Source: a bacterium (GTDB lineage: Bacteria; Patescibacteriota; Minisyncoccia; Phycocordibacterales; UBA10002). From it: DNA of 5,571 nt. The notes under the pieces are model-generated. The model did not search any database. It had not been told where the DNA came from and worked only from the letters and a program-made list of their open reading frames with translations. Both the position numbers and the translations under genes were made by a program. This document shows, piece after piece, positions 1 to 5,114 of this stretch (position 1 is the first letter of the stretch; each line of letters opens with the position of its first letter). The DNA is taken from assembly GCA_030648695.1 (NCBI GenBank), contig JAUSHG010000018.1, positions 1 to 5,571 on the forward strand. The letters are read 5' to 3'.

Positions 1-9
1 TTCTTTCAT
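1..9 (-). CDS. Possible start of a further minus-strand gene, cut by the left edge
   Basis: Only three codons are visible (Met-Lys-Glu), so no product can be named. The reason to list it is the sequence just upstream: a TTGACA hexamer and a TATAAA hexamer lie before this ATG, with TATAAA ending 9 nt from it. That resembles the spacing in front of secD and the sugar transferase gene in this window. It could equally be a chance ATG downstream of secF. Confidence 0.2.
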
Positions 10-18
10 GTATCAAAG

Positions 19-44
19 TTTATACCGTATGTAAAAACTGTCAA
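19..44 (-). promoter_or_regulatory. Candidate promoter overlapping the secF stop codon
   Basis: Read on the minus strand, a perfect TTGACA (39-44) is followed by TATAAA (19-24), and an ATG begins at base 9. The TTGACA hexamer overlaps the secF stop codon (41-43). The spacer is 14 nt, shorter than the usual 16-18, which is the main reason for doubt. If real, it would start transcription of whatever gene lies left of this window, separately from secDF. Confidence 0.3.
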
Positions 45-955
45 CGGCTCTTCTCCCCACCCTTAGTTTGCCACTTCTCAACTGTCACCAAAAGCGGGCT
101 GGCGAGGAAGATTGAAGAATAGGTGCCGGCGATAAGCCCGATAAGGAGCGCGAGAGAAAAATGTTTGGTAATCTCGGGGCCAATAACATAGAGCACGGCA
201 ATCGCAAAAATAGTGGTAAGCGACGTATTGATGGAGCGGACAAAGGTTTGCTCAATACTCTCGCCTACAATCGTGGCGAAGTCCTTTTTGTCGCGCGTCT
301 CACGGGACACCTTAAGATTTTCGCGCACGCGGTCAAACACCACTATCGTGTCATGCACGGAAAATCCGAGCACCACCAGAAGCGCGGTTACAAACAGCGT
401 ATCTACTTCAACACCCCTGAAGTGCCCTAAATACGCGAACACTCCGGCAGGTACCAGTACGTCATGCACAAGCGCAATAATCGTGATGATGCCGTACTTC
501 CATGAAGAAACCGGCTCGGAAACCTTTCGGAAAGCAAAGGTGATGAAGAGCACGATGCAGAGAATGACGAGGCCGATTGCCGCAAAGGATTTGCCTGCGG
601 CTTCCTGTCCCAAAATGGGGCCTACGGAATCAAACCGTTCTACAGTGAGCCCCTCCCCGCCGGCAGAAAGGGCCGCTATGACCGCGGCGCGCTCCGACTC
701 GCTTAACTCCCGCATGCGGATAATGTAACCCTCCTCTCCCGTGGGACGCACCGAGGCGCTCACTTTAAATTCCTCAAGTGTCTTCTCCACTTCGGTCTTT
801 GCCGGTGCCTCCTCCGCATAGCTCACTTCCAAAAGCGAACCGCCGCGAAAATCAATGCCGGGCTTTAAACCCCAGAGCAGAAGTGAGACAAGGGAACCGA
901 GCATCAGAATGCCAGAGAGGATATAAAAGAGTTTTCGGTTGTTTACTACAAACAT
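41..955 (-). CDS. secF: Protein translocase subunit SecF
   Basis: SecF is an inner-membrane partner of SecD. With SecD it uses the proton gradient to help pull or release exported proteins on the outer side of SecYEG. The 304-aa length is close to the family norm of about 300-320. A first membrane helix (about residues 9-28) leads into GIDFRGG (33-39), then a short periplasmic domain (about 45-115) ending in VGPILGQE (111-118). Five further hydrophobic segments follow at about 124-142, 154-176, 185-206, 245-262 and 266-290. Signature stretches are HDTIVVFDRVREN (201-213), the SLTT segment (245-248) and GTYSSIF (277-283). The start codon opens directly on the expected short N-terminal tail and has no Shine-Dalgarno sequence. 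It lies 177 bp downstream of secD on the same strand, so it is either co-transcribed through the intervening repeat or has its own weak promoter there. The C-terminal tail is short and basic. Confidence 0.96.
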   Translation of the reverse strand: MFVVNNRKLFYILSGILMLGSLVSLLLWGLKPGIDFRGGSLLEVSYAEEAPAKTEVEKTLEEFKVSASVRPTGEEGYIIRMRELSESERAAVIAALSAGGEGLTVERFDSVGPILGQEAAGKSFAAIGLVILCIVLFITFAFRKVSEPVSSWKYGIITIIALVHDVLVPAGVFAYLGHFRGVEVDTLFVTALLVVLGFSVHDTIVVFDRVRENLKVSRETRDKKDFATIVGESIEQTFVRSINTSLTTIFAIAVLYVIGPEITKHFSLALLIGLIAGTYSSIFLASPLLVTVEKWQTKGGEKSR

Positions 956-963
956 ACTTTTGA

Positions 964-1130
964 AATTTCTAATTGTCTAATTTCTAATTCACCTAATAAA
1001 ACGACTCTGTCGTTCCCGCGCAGGCGGGAATCCAGGATTTTTCTCCCAATCTGGTTCCCCGCTTTCGCGGGGATGACATTAAGAGAGTCATTTATTAGAA
1101 ATTAGGTGAATTAGATGAATTAGGTGAATT
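964..1130. repeat. Composite inverted repeat filling the secD-secF gap
   Basis: The outer arms are AT-rich and built from short related units. The left arm runs AATTTCT, AATTGTCT, AATTTCT, AATTCACCT and ends in AATAAA (964-1000). The right arm, read in reverse complement, runs AATTCACCT, AATTCATCT, AATTCACCT, AATTTCT and also ends in AATAAA (1130 back to 1091). Inside these is a GACTCT match (1003-1008, and again on the opposite strand near 1082-1088). Inside that is the GC-rich double hairpin at 1009-1077. The whole therefore folds as one nested inverted repeat of about 167 bp. It contains no credible ORF. A small stem at 1000-1014 (AACGAC/GTCGTT, followed by TTTATT on the minus strand) could act as a weak terminator after secD, but the T-run is broken. 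Confidence 0.8.
1009..1077. repeat. Double-hairpin repeat, copy 1 (TTCCC-N8-GGGAA type)
   Basis: Two inverted arms, 1009-1036 and 1051-1077, are separated by 14 bp. The left arm has GTCGTTCCC, an 8-nt centre, then GGGAATCCAGG. The right arm has CTGGTTCCCC, a 4-bp TTTC loop region flanked by GC pairs, then GGGGATGAC. Each arm is a hairpin by itself (for example CCCCGC-TTTC-GCGGGG), and the two arms also pair with each other. The same design recurs at 5023-5103. The ATTCCC-N8-GGGAAT core resembles the dRS3 repeats of Neisseria and paired REP (BIME-like) elements. That is a similarity of form only and does not show shared origin. Confidence 0.85.
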
Positions 1131-1132
1131 TT

Positions 1133-2446
1133 TTAATGGATACCCGAGCTAAACAGGAAATGCGCCAGTTTACTGTCCTTCATCTTGAGTGCGTAGAGAA
1201 GCGTACGGGAAGCGGTAATTGCCGTGAACATGCTAGTCACCACCCCGATGAAAAACACAAGTGCGAATCCCTTGATGACCGGCGTTGAAGCGAAGTAGAA
1301 GAGAATGACGGCAGTAATGATACTTGAAATGTTGCTGTCCCGAATGGAGGTCCACGCACGCGCAAAACCTTCCTGCATGGCATCAACAAGCCCCCGACCC
1401 TTTCGCAGTTCTTCCTTCATCCGCTCAAAAATCAGAATGTTCGCATCCACTGCCATACCAAGCGAGAGAATAAATCCGGCAATGCCTGCCGCAGTGAGCG
1501 TAACGGGAATGAGCTTGAAGAGTGCCAAGTTAAGTGAAACGTACACGGCAAGAGCAAGAACGGCCACAAGCCCTGGCAGGCGATACCACAGCACGAGAAA
1601 GATGCCAATGACGATAAAAGACCAGATGCCAGCGCGGACTCCCGCCGCCGTCGCCTCTTCACCGAGTGTTGCGCCCACGGTCTGGGTGGAAATAAGGGAA
1701 ATCGGCACCGGAAGCGCTCCGTAGTTTAGGTTGCGCACCAAATCGCGCGCCTCAGTCGGTGTAAAGCCGCCGCTAATCTGCGCATTGCCGTCAGTAATTG
1801 CCTGCCGGATAACCGGAGTGGAAATCGGAACGCCGTCGAGAAAAATAGCAAGAACGCGGCCGACATTTTCTTTCGTAATCTGTGCAAACAGCTTTTCGCC
1901 CTCGGCTCCAAAGTTAAGGAGTACCGTGGGTTCGCCGGTGGTCTGGTCAAAAGTCAACTGGGACTTCTCCAAAAATCTTCCGGTAAGCGCCGTGGAGACG
2001 AACGCCTCGGCAAATGTCTTTTCCTTCAGCTCCTCTTCCGAGAGTTTTTCCATTTCCGGACGAAGCAGTTTGAACTCAAGAAGTGGAGTGGCGCCAATAA
2101 GCTCCACGGCACGCTTCACATCGGTAATCCCCGGCAGTTCCACAATGAGGCGGTCTTCTCCGCCGCCAAGCAATCCCCCGCGCTCAACCTGCACAATGGG
2201 CTCGGAAACACCAAAGAGATTGACGCGCCGCTCAATTACCTCGCGGAGCGTGTCCATAGCACCCCCTATCTCAATTGCCGCAAGCGTGCCGGTGTCGGCG
2301 CGATACACCAAGTGAGAGCCGCTCTTCAAATCAAGACCGAGTTTGAAGGCGTATCGGCTCTCGGCATGTTCTGTGCGGTAGACAAAAAAGCCGACAAGTG
2401 CGGCGAGGAGAATGAGCACCAATGCGCTTACGCGGTATTTCCACAT
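1133..2446 (-). CDS. secD: Protein translocase subunit SecD
   Basis: SecD is the larger subunit of the SecDF export-assist complex, a member of the RND superfamily. This one has 437 aa, much shorter than E. coli SecD (about 615) but in line with compact SecD proteins of many bacteria. A first membrane helix (about 5-23) is followed by GLDLKSG (37-43). The usual motif is GLDLxGG, so Ser42 replaces the first Gly of the pair. The periplasmic part has RVNLFGVSEP (74-83), VELPGI (102-107), the P1-head region, and PISTPVIRQAITDGNAQISG (207-226) leading to GALPVPI (243-249). VGATLGEEA (257-265) precedes five C-terminal membrane segments. These carry GMAVDANILIFERMKEEL (330-347), whose Asp334 matches the conserved membrane aspartate of the family, and SIRDSNISSIITA (367-379). 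A promoter with a perfect TATAAT lies just upstream. There is no Shine-Dalgarno sequence. The stop codon directly abuts the repeat that separates it from secF. Confidence 0.97.
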   Translation of the reverse strand: MWKYRVSALVLILLAALVGFFVYRTEHAESRYAFKLGLDLKSGSHLVYRADTGTLAAIEIGGAMDTLREVIERRVNLFGVSEPIVQVERGGLLGGGEDRLIVELPGITDVKRAVELIGATPLLEFKLLRPEMEKLSEEELKEKTFAEAFVSTALTGRFLEKSQLTFDQTTGEPTVLLNFGAEGEKLFAQITKENVGRVLAIFLDGVPISTPVIRQAITDGNAQISGGFTPTEARDLVRNLNYGALPVPISLISTQTVGATLGEEATAAGVRAGIWSFIVIGIFLVLWYRLPGLVAVLALAVYVSLNLALFKLIPVTLTAAGIAGFILSLGMAVDANILIFERMKEELRKGRGLVDAMQEGFARAWTSIRDSNISSIITAVILFYFASTPVIKGFALVFFIGVVTSMFTAITASRTLLYALKMKDSKLAHFLFSSGIH

Positions 2447-2454
2447 AAAGCGTC

Positions 2455-2482
2455 ATTATATAGCTATTTTAGGATTAGGCAA
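2455..2482 (-). promoter_or_regulatory. secD promoter, probably giving a leaderless mRNA
   Basis: On the minus strand, TTGCCT (2477-2482) and a perfect TATAAT (2455-2460) are separated by 16 nt. Only 8 nt lie between TATAAT and the secD ATG. Transcription normally begins about 6-8 nt after the -10 box, so the mRNA would start at or next to the ATG with no room for a ribosome binding site. The sugar transferase gene at 4959 has the same 16-nt and 8-nt spacings. Confidence 0.65.
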
Positions 2483-2492
2483 CCGTAACTGC

Positions 2493-2522
2493 CAAACGGC
2501 TAAACGCGCGTTTAGCCGTTTG
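2493..2522. repeat. Perfect 30-bp palindrome between the epimerase gene and secD
   Basis: The half-site CAAACGGCTAAACGC is followed at once by its exact reverse complement, with no loop. Looser pairing continues outward after a small bulge (GCC at 2491-2493 against GGC at 2526-2528). It lies 17 bp past the epimerase stop codon and 10 bp upstream of the secD -35 box. Neither strand has a T-run after it, so it does not look like a standard intrinsic terminator. It could be an operator for secD, a protein-binding or recombination site, or a terminator stem that works without a U-tract. The sequence does not decide between these. Confidence 0.85.
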
Positions 2523-2539
2523 AATGGCTACAACAATGG

Positions 2540-3466
2540 TTATTCTAAGCCATGTAATTCTTTAAGTTCCGCAATTCCTTTCTCAATAGTAACTTCAGGT
2601 TTCCAACCAAGCAGTTTCTTCGCAAGCGAATTATCCGCCAGCGTGTCATGCGGCTCAATACGCGGAGCAATGTGTGTTACGGGGCCGCCGATACGTGTGG
2701 CAAGCTCATTTATTGAAATGTTGCGGCCGGCTCCGATGTTAATCACTTCGCCTTTTCCCGCCTTTGTGCTCTCCGCCGCGAGCAAGTTGGCGCGTACTAC
2801 ATCACGCACATGCGTGAAATCGCGCGTCTGTGTCCCGTCTCCCCAGATGGTGAGCGGTTTGCCCTCCTTTCGCTGTTTCAAGAATTTTCCAATCGCAAGC
2901 GCATACGCGCCATCGGGATTAAGGCGTGGACCGTAGACGTTGAAGTAGCGCAGGGAAACGGTTTCAAGTCCATGCACCGTGCTCCAGACCTTTGCGTAAA
3001 GTTCGCCTACGTATTTATGCAGACCATACGGACTTTTGGGATTAGGAATCATGGTCTCCACAAGCGGCAAGGTACTCTGGTCACCGTAAGCAGAACTGGA
3101 CGCAGAATACACGACACGCTTCACTCCGCCCTCCTGTGCGGCAATAAGCACATTGAGCGTCCCTGTCACATTCACCTCATTGGTTTCCACTGGATGTTCA
3201 ATAGAATACTGCACGCGCGGAAGCGCGGCGGTATGAAATACATAGAGCGCACCTTTGATAATCGGCTTAATGGTTTCCAGATTTCTAATATCGGCATCGT
3301 GAAACTGCGCCTTTGGATTAATATTTTCTTTGCTACCACCGGAAAGATTATCAATCACATGAACCTCACATCCTTTCAGAAGAAGAGCGTCCACCAAGTG
3401 CGAGCCGATGAAGCCAGCACCGCCGGTGACCACCACCTTCACCTTGTTTGGAGTTTTCTTATCCAT
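2540..3466 (-). CDS. NAD-dependent sugar-nucleotide epimerase/dehydratase (UDP-glucose 4-epimerase-like)
   Basis: This is an extended short-chain dehydrogenase/reductase of 308 aa, the usual length for the family. TGGAGFIG (14-21) is the NAD-binding GxxGxxG loop, and Asp39 at the end of the second strand fits NAD rather than NADP. SASSSAYG (121-128) supplies the catalytic Ser, and YGLHK (147-151) is the YxxxK pair, Tyr147 and Lys151. RYFNVYGPR (173-181) and GDGTQTRDFTHVRDV (209-223) are the substrate-side motifs typical of UDP-sugar 4-epimerases and related enzymes. LGWKP (286-290) is the usual C-terminal motif. Reactions consistent with this are 4-epimerisation of UDP-glucose or UDP-GlcNAc, but a dehydratase or other epimerase in the same superfamily cannot be excluded, so no gene symbol is given. 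It is cytosolic (no signal or membrane segment). Its place beside a lipid-carrier sugar transferase suggests that it supplies a sugar nucleotide for surface polysaccharide. Confidence 0.92.
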   Translation of the reverse strand: MDKKTPNKVKVVVTGGAGFIGSHLVDALLLKGCEVHVIDNLSGGSKENINPKAQFHDADIRNLETIKPIIKGALYVFHTAALPRVQYSIEHPVETNEVNVTGTLNVLIAAQEGGVKRVVYSASSSAYGDQSTLPLVETMIPNPKSPYGLHKYVGELYAKVWSTVHGLETVSLRYFNVYGPRLNPDGAYALAIGKFLKQRKEGKPLTIWGDGTQTRDFTHVRDVVRANLLAAESTKAGKGEVINIGAGRNISINELATRIGGPVTHIAPRIEPHDTLADNSLAKKLLGWKPEVTIEKGIAELKELHGLE

Positions 3467-3472
3467 GCAATT

Positions 3473-3478
3473 TTTATA
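3473..3478 (-). promoter_or_regulatory. Candidate -10 box of the epimerase gene
   Basis: TATAAA on the minus strand ends 6 nt before the epimerase ATG. No convincing -35 hexamer is found 16-18 nt further upstream. The start codon has no Shine-Dalgarno sequence. The spacing would again give a leaderless or nearly leaderless transcript. Confidence 0.4.
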
Positions 3479-3506
3479 ACCCTGTTTACCTACACGAAGT
3501 TGTGAC

Positions 3507-3615
3507 TATTAAATTATCAATTTACAATGTTCAATTTTCAATCAATATTCCAATTTGATAATTCGGGAGTTTAGGAATTCTTTGATAATTGGGAATTGAT
3601 AATTGAAAATTATCT
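3507..3615. repeat. AT-rich short-unit repeat with inverted arms
   Basis: This stretch between the sugar transferase and epimerase genes is a run of related 7-nt or similar units such as AATTATC, AATTTAC, AATGTTC and AATTTTC on the plus strand. It continues as the inverted form (for example AATTGAAAATT). The clearest arms are 3533-3555 and 3587-3611, which pair imperfectly around a more GC-containing centre at about 3563-3580. No ORF worth naming is present. In style it resembles the AT-rich arms at 964-1130, with different unit sequence and without a GC-rich hairpin pair in the middle. Confidence 0.65.
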
Positions 3616-4959
3616 TTAAATCCCGCTTCGGGATAATAGCGTCTGTATGGTTCGCAATGCAATCTTCAAATCCAAAAACAGCGAACGGTTCTTGATGTAG
3701 TAGAGGTCGTAGGAAAGTTTCTGTTTGGTCTTGTCCACATTAGCGCCATGATGCGGATGCTCGTCGTGATAAATCTGCGCCCAGCCGGAAAGCCCGGGCT
3801 TAATCAGGTGCCTGATATTGTAGTACGGTACGCTCTCTTCATATTTCCGGACAAGCGCCGGAAGCTCGGGGCGGGGGCCGATAAGCGAGAGGTCGCCCAT
3901 GAGCACATTCCAGAGCTGGGGAAATTCATCCAGTCGCGACTTGCGCAGAAATGCGCCTACGCGCGTGACCTCATTGTCCTCTGCCTCGCGGCCTTCGTCA
4001 TTGAATTTCATAGTGCGATATTTGAGAATTTTTATGAGCGCGTTGTTCTTTCCCACCCGCTCCTGCCAGATGAACACGCTGCCCCGGTCCTGCAGCTTGA
4101 CCGCAAGCCAGACGAACGGAAAGGTAAGCACGGGAATGACAAGAAGAGGAATGGAAATCAATATATCCATGAGGCGCTTCCCCGCATCATAGCTCCACTT
4201 GGGAAGCGTGGAGATGTGCTCCAAAAACCAGTGGTACTTCAGAAGCGAAATCGGTACGCGGTCAAAAATGTCTTCATAGACGCGGTGAGTGTCCACAAAA
4301 CGAACGCGTTGAAACAGCAGATTATAGAGCTTCGGCAAAAGCGGCTGAAGCGTCTCGTTTTTGAGGTCAACAGCGATAAAAGAAATCCCTTCGGAATAGA
4401 CCAGACGCACGATTTCCTCTTCAATATCCGTGCCTGAAAGCTTGTCCGCATCAAATGAGGCGACAAATCTGATGTGATAGCGCGGATTCTGGTTCACCTC
4501 TTCCTCTATTTCCCTGAATTCTCCGCCGCTCCCGATGATGATGGCATTCTGTTTCTGGCTTCCCCCGCCTACGGTAAAGCTAAACGACCGCCAGAGGAGC
4601 AGGAGAACGAATGAAACAAAAAGGTAGATAAAGAGGTTACTTTTAGGTGTAATCTCAAATGCCGGAATGAAGTAGAAAAACAGCACGGCAAAAATGCTGT
4701 TTACAATAAGCGCCCGCGAAAGAAGCTGGGGCAGGCGTTTCTGAAAGAGCAGTGTCTGCTTCTCGTAGAGTCCCGCGACAAAGAAAGAAAGCAGCCAGAA
4801 GATGAAGAGGATAGAAAACGGCAGGAGATGGAGTTCCAAAAGCTCTCCGTCAAGCTCGGAGCCGTAGCGGAAAAACAACGTCAAAAAGAGAGAGACGTAA
4901 AACAATACGAGGTCTCCCGCAAACAAAAACAGCGCTTCAGCTCTGTTTGAGATTCCCAT
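3616..4959 (-). CDS. Polyprenyl-phosphate sugar-1-phosphate transferase (WbaP/WcaJ-type)
   Basis: This enzyme moves a sugar phosphate from a UDP-sugar to undecaprenyl phosphate, the first membrane step of exopolysaccharide, capsule or O-antigen synthesis. The 447-aa protein has the full long-form layout. Four N-terminal membrane segments (about 9-30, 46-64, 83-99, 108-123) precede a soluble Rossmann-like domain opening at AIIIGSGG (139-146). A membrane helix (about 264-288) then leads into the catalytic phosphoglycosyltransferase domain. That domain shows QERVGKNN (299-306), KYRTM (313-317), SRLDEFPQLWNVLMGDLSLI (341-360) with the catalytic Asp344-Glu345 pair, GPRPE (361-365), and KPGLSGWAQI (387-396). 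The sugar it transfers cannot be read from sequence. It is divergent from the GT4 gene and 149 bp upstream of the epimerase gene on the same strand. No Shine-Dalgarno sequence precedes the start, but a promoter lies immediately upstream. Confidence 0.95.
   Translation of the reverse strand: MGISNRAEALFLFAGDLVLFYVSLFLTLFFRYGSELDGELLELHLLPFSILFIFWLLSFFVAGLYEKQTLLFQKRLPQLLSRALIVNSIFAVLFFYFIPAFEITPKSNLFIYLFVSFVLLLLWRSFSFTVGGGSQKQNAIIIGSGGEFREIEEEVNQNPRYHIRFVASFDADKLSGTDIEEEIVRLVYSEGISFIAVDLKNETLQPLLPKLYNLLFQRVRFVDTHRVYEDIFDRVPISLLKYHWFLEHISTLPKWSYDAGKRLMDILISIPLLVIPVLTFPFVWLAVKLQDRGSVFIWQERVGKNNALIKILKYRTMKFNDEGREAEDNEVTRVGAFLRKSRLDEFPQLWNVLMGDLSLIGPRPELPALVRKYEESVPYYNIRHLIKPGLSGWAQIYHDEHPHHGANVDKTKQKLSYDLYYIKNRSLFLDLKIALRTIQTLLSRSGI
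3620..3634 (-). terminator. Weak hairpin overlapping the end of the sugar transferase gene
   Basis: ATCCCG-AAG-CGGGAT forms a 6-bp stem with a 3-nt loop on the minus strand. It sits in the last codons of the gene and is followed by TTTAAAGATAATTTTC. The stem is short and the T-run is interrupted, so this is a weak terminator candidate at best and may only be coding sequence. Confidence 0.25.
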
Positions 4960-4967
4960 AGTCGGTT

Positions 4968-4995
4968 ATCATACAGTAAAACCCTCAAATCGCAA
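4968..4995 (-). promoter_or_regulatory. Promoter of the sugar transferase gene, probably leaderless
   Basis: On the minus strand, TTGCGA (4990-4995) and TATGAT (4968-4973) are separated by 16 nt, and TATGAT ends 8 nt before the ATG. The hexamers match the sigma-70 consensus at 4/6 and 5/6. Both spacings are identical to those in front of secD, which supports each call. Confidence 0.55.
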
Positions 4996-4999
4996 TAAC

Positions 5000-5008
5000 T
5001 GTTATATA
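5000..5008 (+). promoter_or_regulatory. Weak candidate extended -10 for the glycosyltransferase gene
   Basis: TGT-TATATA on the plus strand fits an extended -10 (TGn followed by a TATAAT-like hexamer). No good -35 is present. If used, the transcript would start near 5015 and carry a leader of about 100 nt containing the whole double hairpin at 5023-5103. No better plus-strand promoter was found between the hairpin and the start codon. Confidence 0.25.
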
Positions 5009-5022
5009 TCGTCCAGTCCTCT

Positions 5023-5103
5023 GTCATTCCCATGAATCCGCCAGCTGGCGGAGGGAATCCAGGAGAAAGCCATTGACTGGATTCCCGCCTCCGCGGGAAT
5101 GAC
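5023..5103. repeat. Double-hairpin repeat, copy 2
   Basis: The outer ends are GTCATTCCC (5023-5031) and GGGAATGAC (5095-5103), exact inverted repeats. The inner pair is GGGAATCCAG (5053-5062) and CTGGATTCCC (5077-5086), also exact, with 14 bp between them. The right arm has the ATTCCC-N8-GGGAAT form (5081-5100). In the left arm the 8-nt centre is replaced by a longer insert that includes a perfect 16-bp palindrome, TCCGCCAGCTGGCGGA (5037-5052). The element matches copy 1 at 1009-1077 in order and spacing of parts, so the two belong to one family. It ends 11 nt before the glycosyltransferase start codon. Confidence 0.88.
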
Positions 5104-5114
5104 ACTGCTTGCAT

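Noticed and set aside
964..1130. CRISPR-like array, because of repeated AATT units
   Set aside because: Units are 7-9 nt with no spacers, and the two arms are inverted relative to each other. There are no cas genes.
1731..2315. 194-aa plus-strand open frame, Ser/Arg/Pro-rich
   Set aside because: It is the antisense shadow of secD, with the skewed composition expected of such frames.
2810..3505. 231-aa plus-strand open frame
   Set aside because: It lies antisense to the epimerase gene, whose catalytic and NAD-binding motifs are intact. The translation is low in recognisable structure.
3748..4437. 229-aa plus-strand open frame
   Set aside because: It is antisense to the catalytic domain of the sugar transferase. 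It is long only because of codon bias on the real strand.
5011..5114. Riboswitch in the leader of the glycosyltransferase gene
   Set aside because: The structure is fully explained by the repeat element that also occurs between secD and secF. No known aptamer core is seen.
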